Source of the DNA: Prevotella sp.
GTDB lineage: Bacteria; Bacteroidota; Bacteroidia; Bacteroidales; Bacteroidaceae
Length of the DNA: 64,000 nt
NCBI GenBank assembly: GCA_017554105.1
Contig: JAFZIY010000030.1
Span: forward strand, 25,536-89,535
Reading direction: 5' to 3'
Positions 1 to 8,112 of this stretch are shown here, in pieces; position 1 is the stretch's first letter, and each line of letters opens with the position of its first letter. Below the pieces are notes generated by a model that saw only the letters and a list, made by a program, of their open reading frames with translations, ran no database searches and was not told the origin of the DNA. Made by a program: the position numbers and the translations under genes.

Positions 1-899
1 GCGGTCCTGAGAATGTCAATCGTGCCATACACCGTGCAGGTGGAAGCAAGGATTACTGGACCATTTACCAGTATCTGCCACGTGAGACACGAGGCTACGT
101 GCCAGCATTCATCGCTGCCAGCTACGTGATGAACTACTACTGCGAGCACAACATCTGCCCTATGCGTTCAACACTTCCAGAGAAGGCAGATACCGTGATG
201 GTTGACCGCGACATTACATTCAAGACCATCTCTGATGTTTGCGGCATCTCAATAGAGCAACTGCGTGCCCTCAACCCCCAGTACCGTCGCGACGTGGTGA
301 ACGGCAGTAGCGAACCATCGGCTATCAGTCTGCCACCAGCAAAGGTGCTTACTTTCATTGACAACCAGCAGACTATCTACGCACAGTCGTCAAGCATCAC
401 CTTCACCGACTATGCCGACGCCACCAACTATACTGGATTCTCTGCATATCAGACACCAAGGTCGAGCAACACCTACACCGAGTCGTCATATACATACTCT
501 CCGCCACGACGCTCATATAGTGCTCCAAGACAGACATATACTGCACCACGACACTCTTACTCAAGCAAGAAGAGTCGCTCATACACAGCAGGAAAGAAGA
601 GTTACTACAGCGGAAGAGGCAGGGCTATCAAGAGCCGTCGCCAGGCAGTAAAACAACGTGGAAAGGCAGTGGCAGCAAAACAGCGCACACAGACGACAAA
701 GCGCCGCGGCGCATCAACTGCACGTTCCGCAAAGAGCACCAGTCGCCGTAAGCAGACAACTCAGAGCGTGACCATCAAGAAGGGAGAGACACTCTCAAGC
801 ATTGCACGCAAGCACGGAACCTCTGTGAAGAAACTGCAGCAGATTAATGGCATCAAGGGCTCGACAATCAGAGCAGGAAAGCAGATAAGAGTGAAGTAA
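1..899 (+). CDS. Membrane-bound lytic murein transglycosylase D-like protein, 5' truncated, C-terminal LysM
   Basis: The reading frame is open from base 3 to the stop at 897-899, so the gene starts left of the window. The visible part begins GPENVNRAIHRAGG and continues YLPRETRGYVPAFIAA, which is the end of the MltD-type lytic transglycosylase domain. A Ser/Tyr/Arg/Lys-rich linker of about 100 residues follows, and a C-terminal LysM module (VTIKKGETLSSIARKHGTS) ends the protein. The family cleaves peptidoglycan in the periplasm with formation of 1,6-anhydro ends; LysM binds the glycan. The basic, low-complexity linker is longer than usual. The catalytic Glu lies outside the window, so activity cannot be judged. 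rel starts 45 bp downstream on the same strand. Confidence 0.85.
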   Translation, partial: GPENVNRAIHRAGGSKDYWTIYQYLPRETRGYVPAFIAASYVMNYYCEHNICPMRSTLPEKADTVMVDRDITFKTISDVCGISIEQLRALNPQYRRDVVNGSSEPSAISLPPAKVLTFIDNQQTIYAQSSSITFTDYADATNYTGFSAYQTPRSSNTYTESSYTYSPPRRSYSAPRQTYTAPRHSYSSKKSRSYTAGKKSYYSGRGRAIKSRRQAVKQRGKAVAAKQRTQTTKRRGASTARSAKSTSRRKQTTQSVTIKKGETLSSIARKHGTSVKKLQQINGIKGSTIRAGKQIRVK

Positions 900-944
900 A
901 ACTCAACATTCTCTTCTCGAAACTGGTAGTCCGCTTAGAAAATA

Positions 945-3236
945 ATGACAATGGAAGAGCAGAACAATATTGACATTAACCGCGAAGAAGTGGAAGAGAA
1001 ACTGGTGAACGATGCGTTCCAGCACCTGCTGGACACCTACCTTGCATCGCGCCACCGGAAGAAAGTGGACATCATTACCAAAGCCTTCAACTTCGCAAGA
1101 CAAGCACACAAGGGAGTGAAACGACTCTCGGGTGAGCCTTATATCATGCACCCCATCGCCGTGGCACAGATAGCCTGCGAAGAGATGGGACTCGGCTCTA
1201 CCAGCATCTGCTCTTCTCTGCTCCATGATGTAGTGGAAGATACCGACTACACCGTGGAAGACATAGAGAACATCTTCGGAAAGAAGATTGCCCAAATCGT
1301 TGACGGACTGACGAAAATCTCTGGCGGTATATTCGGAGAACAGGCTTCCGCACAGGCAGAGAACTTTAAGAAGTTGCTGCTTACCATGAGTGATGACATC
1401 CGCGTCATCCTCATAAAAATATGCGACCGCCTCCATAACATGAGGACACTCGACAGTCAGCCGGCAAACAAACAGTATAAAATCGCCGGCGAGACCCTTT
1501 ATATCTATGCTCCTCTTGCCAACCGTCTCGGACTGAACAAGATAAAGACCGAACTCGAGAATCTCAGTTTTAAGTTTGAACATCCACAGGAATACCGTTC
1601 CATAGTCAGGAAACTCGAGTCGACCAGTGTCATGCGCGACGAGTTGTTCGAGAACTTTACGGAACCTATACGCGAACAACTCGATGCCATGGGCATCACA
1701 TACAGCATCAAGGCACGTGTGAAGAGTCCATACTCCATCTGGAACAAGATGCAGAGCAAGCATGTCACCTTCGATGAGATTTATGACATCCTTGCCGTAC
1801 GTATCATCTTCACGCCATCCATACGTGAGAACGAAATCAACGAGTGCTTTAATATCTATGTCGCCATAAGCAAGCTCTACAAGGCTCATCCGGGACGACT
1901 GCGTGACTGGCTCAGCCACCCAAAGGCTAACGGATATCAAGCACTCCACGTCACCCTGATGTCCAAGCAGGGACGGTGGATAGAGGTGCAGATACGAAGC
2001 GACCGCATGAACGAGATTGCCGAGCAGGGATTTGCCGCCCACTGGAAATACAAGGAGGGTGGAGAAGAATATACAGAAGACGAGAGCGACCTCAACGACT
2101 TGTTGCGCACGATAAAGGAAATCCTCGACGACCCACAGCCTAATGCCATGGACTTCCTCGACGCAATAAAGATGAACCTCTTCGCAACAGAGATTTTCGT
2201 CTTTACTCCAAAAGGGGAGATAAAAACAATGCCCGCAGGATGCACGGCACTCGACTTCGCTTTCCAGATACACACCTTCCTTGGAAGCCACTGCATAGGA
2301 GCAAAGGTAAATCATAAACTGGTGCCACTGAGCCATAAGTTGCAGAGTGGCGACCAGGTGGAGATACTCACCAGCAACTCACAACATGTCAGTCCTGAGT
2401 GGGTGAATTTCGTTGAGACGGCAAAGGCAAAGAACAAGATTCTAGCCATCCTACGTCGCGACGGGCGCGAGATACAGAAGCAGGGCGAGGCTGTGCTCAA
2501 GGAGTTCCTCAAGCGCTACGACATGGAACCCACGCTCTCTGTCCTTGACAAACTGTGTGAACTGCATGAGGTGCGCAAGCACGAGACATTCTTCCAGGAT
2601 CTCGGCAACAAGAAGATTATCCTCGGCGACCGCGATATCGACGAGTTGCGCGGAAAGAACAAGAAGCAGGGCAGCGGCGGATGGCGACGCTATGTTCCTT
2701 TCCTCAACAGCAAGGACAAGACCGTTGTGAAACCAGAGAAGGTGGAGCATGCTGGTGGACTCTTTGTGGTTCCTAAGGACATGAACCGGAAAAAAGCCAT
2801 CATCCTCACCGACGAGAACATCTCGCAATACATCTTCAAAGACTGCTGTCACGCCATCCCTGGCGACGACATACTCGGCTTCATCACCAATGATAACCAT
2901 ATCGAGATACACAAGAGGTCGTGCAATGTTGCCTCAAAACTGAAGTCCAGTTATGGCAACCGCATCCTTGACGCCAAGTGGCACATGGGCAAACGCCTCT
3001 TCTTTGCTGCCACCATACAAGTGCGAGGCATCGACCGCATCGGAATGCTCAGCGACATCTCTCAGGTTATCTCCGCACAGCATGGTATAAACATCCGCAA
3101 GATAGTAATCAGTTGCGATGAGAGTATTTTCGACGGCACCCTCGAGATGCGCATCCACGACCGCGATGACGTACAAACCGTAATCAAGGCCCTGAAGAAA
3201 ATCAACGGCATCTCAGACGTAAATGAAATAATCTGA
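945..3236 (+). CDS. rel: Bifunctional (p)ppGpp synthetase/hydrolase (RelA/SpoT homologue)
   Basis: At 763 aa this is a full-length long RSH protein. The N-terminal HD hydrolase domain has HDVVEDT at residues 94-100 (His94, Asp95, Glu98, Asp99). The synthetase domain follows (RVKSPYSIWNKM, DILAVRIIF, GYQALHVTL, EVQIRSDRMNEIAEQG), then a TGS domain (about 390-450, KTMPAGCTALDFAF) and a C-terminal ACT domain (RIGMLSDISQVIS). Both the HD and synthetase motifs look intact, so both synthesis and hydrolysis of (p)ppGpp are expected. The start ATG at 945 has an alternative ATG at 951. No promoter is evident in the 45-bp gap, so it may be transcribed with the upstream gene. Confidence 0.95.
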   Translation: MTMEEQNNIDINREEVEEKLVNDAFQHLLDTYLASRHRKKVDIITKAFNFARQAHKGVKRLSGEPYIMHPIAVAQIACEEMGLGSTSICSSLLHDVVEDTDYTVEDIENIFGKKIAQIVDGLTKISGGIFGEQASAQAENFKKLLLTMSDDIRVILIKICDRLHNMRTLDSQPANKQYKIAGETLYIYAPLANRLGLNKIKTELENLSFKFEHPQEYRSIVRKLESTSVMRDELFENFTEPIREQLDAMGITYSIKARVKSPYSIWNKMQSKHVTFDEIYDILAVRIIFTPSIRENEINECFNIYVAISKLYKAHPGRLRDWLSHPKANGYQALHVTLMSKQGRWIEVQIRSDRMNEIAEQGFAAHWKYKEGGEEYTEDESDLNDLLRTIKEILDDPQPNAMDFLDAIKMNLFATEIFVFTPKGEIKTMPAGCTALDFAFQIHTFLGSHCIGAKVNHKLVPLSHKLQSGDQVEILTSNSQHVSPEWVNFVETAKAKNKILAILRRDGREIQKQGEAVLKEFLKRYDMEPTLSVLDKLCELHEVRKHETFFQDLGNKKIILGDRDIDELRGKNKKQGSGGWRRYVPFLNSKDKTVVKPEKVEHAGGLFVVPKDMNRKKAIILTDENISQYIFKDCCHAIPGDDILGFITNDNHIEIHKRSCNVASKLKSSYGNRILDAKWHMGKRLFFAATIQVRGIDRIGMLSDISQVISAQHGINIRKIVISCDESIFDGTLEMRIHDRDDVQTVIKALKKINGISDVNEII

Positions 3237-3267
3237 CCTCATATAGGTGTGGAAAACTCATAATCAC

Positions 3268-4272
3268 ATGACTGCTACCACAAATATCGCTAACTCTTTT
3301 TCCCGCATTTCGCTCTGCGGAAGAGTATTCATAATAGTTCTTTTCTTCCTTCTACCCTCCCCTACTATTGCTGCCAACAAATACGACAACCCTGACACCA
3401 TAGTAGTGGCAAAGGACGGCACGGGAGAGTTCAGCACCATCAGCGAGGCGATAGAGGTGTGTCGCGCTTTTATGGACTACCATAAGGTAATCTACGTTAA
3501 ACGAGGAACGTACCATGAGAAAATCGTCGTTCCCACTCATCTGACCAATATCGAGATTTGTGGTGAGGATGCCCTTACCACCATCATCACACACGACGAC
3601 CACGCCAATCTGCTCATGCCCATTACCGACAACAAATCTGTTATCATTGGTACTTTCCGTACCTTCACACTCAAGGTGTGCGGTTCCGACATAACCATCA
3701 AGAACATCACGATAGAGAACAATGCTCCGCGTCTCGGTCAGGCTGTGGCTTTGCACACCGAGGGCGACCGTCTGCGCTTCATCGGCTGCCGTTTCCTTGG
3801 CAACCAAGATACCGTATATACGGGACGCAGTCATACCGTGCTCCTCTTCCTCGACTGTTACATCGAGGGCACAACCGACTTTATCTTCGGACCATCAACC
3901 GCATGGTTCGAGAACTGTACCATCAAGAGCAAGGCCGACTCCTATGTCACCGCGGCATCAACACCTGCTGACGTGAAGTATGGCTACGTTTTCAACCGTT
4001 GCCATCTCATTGCCGACGAAGGCGTCTCCAAGGTATATCTGGGCAGGCCATGGCGTTCGTATGCCTATACGGTATTCATGAACTGCACACTTGACGGCCA
4101 TATTGTTGCCGAAGGGTGGGACAACTGGAGCAATCCGGAAAATGAGAAGACAGCACGATATGCCGAATACCACAACAACGGTGCCGGTGCCACTACAACT
4201 CAACGTGTGCCCTGGAGTCGACAAATGACGGAAAGCGAAGTGAGTCAAATTCCCCTTTATTTCGGCCTCTAA
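3268..4272 (+). CDS. Secreted pectinesterase (carbohydrate esterase family 8)
   Basis: A right-handed beta-helix pectin methylesterase that removes methyl esters from homogalacturonan. Family motifs occur in order: GQAVAL, GNQDTVYTG, the catalytic-Asp block TTDFIFG, and YLGRPWR near the C terminus. A signal peptide with core VFIIVLFFLLPSPTIAA precedes the mature start at about residue 35, so the enzyme is exported. The frame also has a GTG at 3247, but the ATG at 3268 gives a better signal peptide and is preferred. It lies just after rel with no visible promoter, so it may be in the same transcript. It is the only pectin-specific gene in the window and no SusCD pair lies beside it. Confidence 0.9.
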   Translation: MTATTNIANSFSRISLCGRVFIIVLFFLLPSPTIAANKYDNPDTIVVAKDGTGEFSTISEAIEVCRAFMDYHKVIYVKRGTYHEKIVVPTHLTNIEICGEDALTTIITHDDHANLLMPITDNKSVIIGTFRTFTLKVCGSDITIKNITIENNAPRLGQAVALHTEGDRLRFIGCRFLGNQDTVYTGRSHTVLLFLDCYIEGTTDFIFGPSTAWFENCTIKSKADSYVTAASTPADVKYGYVFNRCHLIADEGVSKVYLGRPWRSYAYTVFMNCTLDGHIVAEGWDNWSNPENEKTARYAEYHNNGAGATTTQRVPWSRQMTESEVSQIPLYFGL

Positions 4273-4366
4273 CACTTCAAACATCCCATATCACGTACCT
4301 TTTTCGTCTGTTTTTCTGCTTCAACAGAGAAAATAATGCAACTTTCATAATTAAAAAACATCATAA

Positions 4367-4399
4367 TTGTTCGTTTAATTAAAAAAAGTTGTAACTTTG
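4367..4399 (+). promoter_or_regulatory. Bacteroidetes-type promoter for corA
   Basis: TTG at 4367-4369 and TAACTTTG at 4392-4399 fit the Bacteroidetes sigma pattern with a slightly long 22-bp spacer. Transcription would start near 4406 and leave a leader of about 180 nt before the CorA start. Confidence 0.55.
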
Positions 4400-4481
4400 C
4401 AACCGATAATTATGCATAATCATATATTAATATTAATAATGTATAGGGTTATGCAACAGTATTAACAAAATCATCTATAAT

Positions 4482-4523
4482 ATGGACGACTACCCGGCGG
4501 AAAACAACGAGAACTTATCGTAG
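4482..4523 (+). CDS. Possible leader peptide in the corA 5' UTR
   Basis: An ATG at 4482 opens a 13-codon frame reading MDDYPAENNENLS and ending in TAG at 4521-4523, 65 nt before the CorA start. Four of its first 11 residues are acidic and there is one proline. Leader peptides rich in acidic residues and proline control Mg2+ transporter genes in enterobacteria (mgtL). The similarity here is in composition and position only. It is far too short for any statistical coding test, and it may be chance. Confidence 0.3.
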   Translation: MDDYPAENNENLS

Positions 4524-4548
4524 GCAGAGGATTACCACTTCCGCAGGG

Positions 4549-4583
4549 CTAATCCTTCGCCAGAAGAATCTTAGAAGGATTAG
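4549..4583 (+). promoter_or_regulatory. Hairpin immediately before the corA start codon
   Basis: CTAATCCTTC at 4549-4558 and GAAGGATTAG at 4574-4583 are perfect 10-bp complements with a 15-nt loop. The 3' arm ends 5 nt before the ATG at 4589, so the stem would cover the ribosome landing zone. No U-tract follows, so a transcription terminator is unlikely. Translational control is inferred. Confidence 0.5.
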
Positions 4584-4588
4584 AAAGA

Positions 4589-5515
4589 ATGAAGAAATAC
4601 TGGAACACTACTGGTTGCCTCAAGCAATTGGCAGAATGGCAGCCAAACTGCTGGATACAAGTGACGTGTCCGACAGACGAAGACCAGCGAGAGCTGGAAG
4701 AGAGATTCGGAATACCCGACTATTTCATCAGTGACATCAGCGATACCGACGAGCGTGCCCGTTATGAGTACGACGACGGCTGGATGCTCATCATCTTGCG
4801 TATACCATACGTCAAGGAGGTGCGCTCACGCACGCCCTATACCACCGTACCTCTCGGTATCATTCACAAGCGTGACGTGACGATAACCGTGTGTTTCTAT
4901 GAGACGAACATGATGCTCGACTTTGTCAGTTTCCACCAAAAACGAGGAGAAGGATTCACCGACCATGTGGATATGATTTTCCGCTTGTTCCTTTCCTCGG
5001 CAGTATGGTACCTGAAGCGTCTGAAGCAGATAAATGCCATCATAGAGAAATCGAAACGCGACCTTGACAAGGGTGTGAACAACGAGTCGCTGATAGGTCT
5101 CAGCCGATTGCAAGACTCCTTGACATATTTCATCACCTCGATACGTGGCAACGAGAACCTGTTACAGAAACTGAAGTTCAAACTGCAGGTGGACGAACTC
5201 GACGCCGACCTTATCGAGGACGTGAACATTGAGATGAGCCAGGCACGCGAACTGACGAATATCTATTCCAACATCCTCGAGTCGACGATGGACACATACT
5301 CGAGCATCATCAACAACAACATGAACACCGTGATGCGTACGCTCACCGTGGTCACCATCGTGATGATGTTCCCAACTCTCGTGGCCTCGCTCTTCGGTAT
5401 GAACCTTGTCAATGGCATGGAGACCAGTCCTTTCGGATTCGGCATCGCACTCGTGATATCTGTGCTTGTTTCTTTCGGTTCGTGGGCAGTTTTAAGATGG
5501 AAAAGGCTCGTTTGA
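4589..5515 (+). CDS. corA: CorA-family divalent metal ion transporter
   Basis: This 308-aa protein has the CorA plan: a large N-terminal cytoplasmic alpha/beta domain, a long helix (about 140-250), then two C-terminal membrane segments (about 250-272 and 283-304). The selectivity signature GMN is at residues 270-272, followed by an acidic periplasmic loop (NGMETS). The family forms pentameric channels for Mg2+ or Co2+/Ni2+; the exact ion cannot be read from sequence. It has its own promoter and a 190-nt leader with a candidate leader ORF and a hairpin, so post-transcriptional regulation is plausible. Confidence 0.93.
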   Translation: MKKYWNTTGCLKQLAEWQPNCWIQVTCPTDEDQRELEERFGIPDYFISDISDTDERARYEYDDGWMLIILRIPYVKEVRSRTPYTTVPLGIIHKRDVTITVCFYETNMMLDFVSFHQKRGEGFTDHVDMIFRLFLSSAVWYLKRLKQINAIIEKSKRDLDKGVNNESLIGLSRLQDSLTYFITSIRGNENLLQKLKFKLQVDELDADLIEDVNIEMSQARELTNIYSNILESTMDTYSSIINNNMNTVMRTLTVVTIVMMFPTLVASLFGMNLVNGMETSPFGFGIALVISVLVSFGSWAVLRWKRLV

Positions 5516-5630
5516 CCCCCAAAAATGAAAAAAATGACACTTTTCTTAGGTTTTTCCAAATAAAATAAGTAATTTCGCACTTTGAATTGACAAAAAATAA
5601 AAACCTCGAATCATCAACTAAAAAAGTTAC

Positions 5631-7709
5631 ATGATGGACTCTCAAGAGAATGCCTTCGATAAGGCAAAAATGGAAGAAAAAGCAGCCGAGAATGCGGCTG
5701 AAGTAGTAAACAACGAGCCAAAGACTGAAAACGCAGAGACTCCTACTGAAACAACTGAGGCACCATCACAAGCAGCAGATGCTGTGGAAGAAGCAGCCGA
5801 GACCGTAGAAGAAACTGCCGAGGCAGCAGCCGAAGTAGTGGAAGAGGTCAAGGAAACTGCTGAGGAGATTGTGGAAGAAGCCAAAGAGGCAGAAGCAGTG
5901 GCAGAAGAAACCATAAAGGAAGCTGTAGAAGCAGAGCCGGAAGTTGAGAAAGAAGTGGCAGTGGAGACTGAAGTTAAGCAGAAAGAGCCCGCAACAAAAG
6001 CCTATGAAACGAAAAAAGAAGTTATTGACAGGCTGAAGGAACTGGCTCATGGCGAGGAAGTGCCCACCAAGGAAGAGGTGGAGGCACTGAAGACTGCATT
6101 CTACAAACTGCATATCGCTGAGCGCGAGGCTAATTTGAAGGAGTATCTCGATGCCGGCGGTGATCCTGAGAAGTACCAGATTGTACCCGATGAGGACGAG
6201 GAGGTTTATAAGAGTGAGATGGCTCTTATTAAGGAGAAACGCTCAAAGTTGTTCCTGCAGCAGGAAGAAGAAAAGCAAGAGAACCTCAAGAAGAAACTCG
6301 CAATAATAGAGAAGGTGAAGTCGATGGCGACATCGCCAGAGGAGGCAAACCGTTCTTATCAGCAATTCAAGCAACTGCAGCAGGAATGGAAGGAGATAAG
6401 GCTCGTGCCTGCAGACAAGGCTAACGAGTTATGGCGTAGTTACCAACTGTACGTTGAGCAGTTCTACGACCTTCTGAAACTCAATAGCGAAGCCCGCGAA
6501 TATGACTTCAAGAAGAATCTTGAGATAAAGACACGCCTGTGCGAGTCGGCTGAGAAACTTGCAGGCGAGGAAGACGTAATCAGTGCTTTCCACCAGTTGC
6601 AGAAACTGCATCAGGAATTCCGTGAGACGGGTCCTGTAGCCAAGGAACTGCGCGAGGAGGTATGGGCACGCTTCAAGGCTGCTTCCACCGTAATCAACAA
6701 GAAGCATCAGCAGCACTTCGACGACCTGCGTGCTAAGGAAGAGGAGAATCTCACTCGCAAGACTGCCCTATGCGAGAGGGTTGAGGAGATTGCAAAACGT
6801 GAGAACAAAGGTGCTTCAGACTGGGAGAAGAACACCAAGGAGATAATGGAAATCCAAAGCGAGTGGAAGACCATCGGTTTTGCACCACAGAAGATGAACG
6901 TTAAGATTTTCGAGCGTTTCCGTGCTGCATGCGACGACTTCTTCGGCAAGAAGGCACAGTACTTCAAGGACATCAAACAGCGTTTCAGCGAGAATGCTGA
7001 GAAGAAACGTGCATTGGTGGAGCAGGCTCAGGCACTTCAGGACAGCACCGACTGGAAGGCTACAAGCGACAAGCTTATTGCACTGCAGAAAGAGTGGAAG
7101 ACCATCGGTATGGTGCCAAAGAAACTGGGCGACCAGCTATGGAACGATTTCCTCGCAGCATGCAACAAGTTCTTCGAGGCACGCAATGCTGCCACTTCAG
7201 GCACACGTCATGCAGAGAAAGAGAACCTTGAGAAGAAACGTGGCATCATAGAGCAGCTAAAGGCTCTGCTCGAGGAGAAAGGTGACGATGTTCAGGAGAA
7301 GGTGCAGCAACTGACTGACGAGTACAATGGAATAGGTCATGTGCCATTCAAGGAGAAAGACAAGTTGTACAAAGAGTACCACGAGGTTCTCGACCGCATC
7401 TATAAAGAACTCAATATCAGCGTTAACCGCCGTCGTCTCGACAACTTCCGCAGTTCTCTGCGTAGCGTTGCAGAACGTGGTGCAGGAGCACTCGACAGCG
7501 AACGCTCACGACTGATGCGCCGCTATGAGAGTCTAAAGCAGGAGATTCAGACTTACGAGAACAACCTCGGGTTCCTGAATGCCTCCTCAAAAAAAGGAAG
7601 CTCACTCATCGACGAGATGAACCGCAAAGTGCAGAAGCTGAAAGACGATTGCGAACTGGTGCGCCAGAAGATCAAGGCAATCGACGCAGAGAACAGCGAA
7701 CAAGAGTAA
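5631..7709 (+). CDS. DUF349-repeat protein with acidic N-terminal tail
   Basis: The 692-aa product has an Ala/Glu/Val-rich low-complexity N-terminal region (about residues 10-125) followed by at least five DUF349 repeats. Each repeat shows a WK-x-IG/RLVP-like core: WKEIRLVPADK, FRETGPVAKE, WKTIGFAPQKM, WKTIGMVPKKL and YNGIGHVPFKE. The C terminus is a long coiled coil. There is no signal peptide, so it is probably cytoplasmic. The molecular role of DUF349 is not established to my knowledge. The ATG at 5631 is followed directly by another at 5634. A terminator follows at 7732, so this looks like a single-gene unit. Confidence 0.85.
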   Translation: MMDSQENAFDKAKMEEKAAENAAEVVNNEPKTENAETPTETTEAPSQAADAVEEAAETVEETAEAAAEVVEEVKETAEEIVEEAKEAEAVAEETIKEAVEAEPEVEKEVAVETEVKQKEPATKAYETKKEVIDRLKELAHGEEVPTKEEVEALKTAFYKLHIAEREANLKEYLDAGGDPEKYQIVPDEDEEVYKSEMALIKEKRSKLFLQQEEEKQENLKKKLAIIEKVKSMATSPEEANRSYQQFKQLQQEWKEIRLVPADKANELWRSYQLYVEQFYDLLKLNSEAREYDFKKNLEIKTRLCESAEKLAGEEDVISAFHQLQKLHQEFRETGPVAKELREEVWARFKAASTVINKKHQQHFDDLRAKEEENLTRKTALCERVEEIAKRENKGASDWEKNTKEIMEIQSEWKTIGFAPQKMNVKIFERFRAACDDFFGKKAQYFKDIKQRFSENAEKKRALVEQAQALQDSTDWKATSDKLIALQKEWKTIGMVPKKLGDQLWNDFLAACNKFFEARNAATSGTRHAEKENLEKKRGIIEQLKALLEEKGDDVQEKVQQLTDEYNGIGHVPFKEKDKLYKEYHEVLDRIYKELNISVNRRRLDNFRSSLRSVAERGAGALDSERSRLMRRYESLKQEIQTYENNLGFLNASSKKGSSLIDEMNRKVQKLKDDCELVRQKIKAIDAENSEQE

Positions 7710-7731
7710 TCTGCAATACCAAGAATATGAT

Positions 7732-7769
7732 AATCCCCGCAATCTATAACGTTTGTGGGGATTTTTTTC
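7732..7769 (+). terminator. Rho-independent terminator after the DUF349 gene
   Basis: AATCCCCGCAA (7732-7742) pairs with TTGTGGGGATT (7753-7763) through one G-U pair and is followed by a run of T. It separates the DUF349 gene from the clpS operon. Confidence 0.85.
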
Positions 7770-7791
7770 TTAAAACATAGTATTCGGGAAA

Positions 7792-8094
7792 ATGTCAAAA
7801 ACATCTACGGCTGTAAAACAGCACAGCACTATCGAACTGAAAGAACCGCACCTATACAAGGTGTTGCTCTTCAATGACGACGTCACGACGATGGAGTTTG
7901 TGGTACGTGTGCTGAGACAGGTGTTCCACAAAGACGAGAAAGAGGCAACGAAACTAATGCTGAAAGTGCACAATGAAGGTCAGGCGGTGGTGGGCACCTA
8001 CACCCTCGACGTGGCAATGACACGTGTGGAGAAGGTGAGAAGTATGGCAAAGGAGGAGAAATTCCCCCTGAGAATTGAATACGAAAAGGAATGA
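7792..8094 (+). CDS. clpS: ClpS, N-degron adaptor for ClpA
   Basis: A 100-aa ClpS-fold protein. The N-terminal extension leads into LYKVLLFNDDVTTMEFVV, the conserved region that contributes the binding pocket for destabilising N-terminal residues, and later the conserved H-N-G segment (VHNEGQAVVG). ClpS hands such substrates to ClpA. clpA begins 18 bp downstream and aat follows, so the three genes form one functional unit. A start at 7792 (ATG) fits the family length. Confidence 0.95.
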   Translation: MSKTSTAVKQHSTIELKEPHLYKVLLFNDDVTTMEFVVRVLRQVFHKDEKEATKLMLKVHNEGQAVVGTYTLDVAMTRVEKVRSMAKEEKFPLRIEYEKE

Positions 8095-8112
8095 AAGAAA
8101 GGAGTATGAAAG

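Noticed and set aside
903-2336. A 477-codon open frame on the minus strand
   Set aside because: It lies wholly opposite rel, which has all RSH motifs; the minus frame is Cys/His/Val-rich with no domain. It is an antisense shadow of biased codon use.
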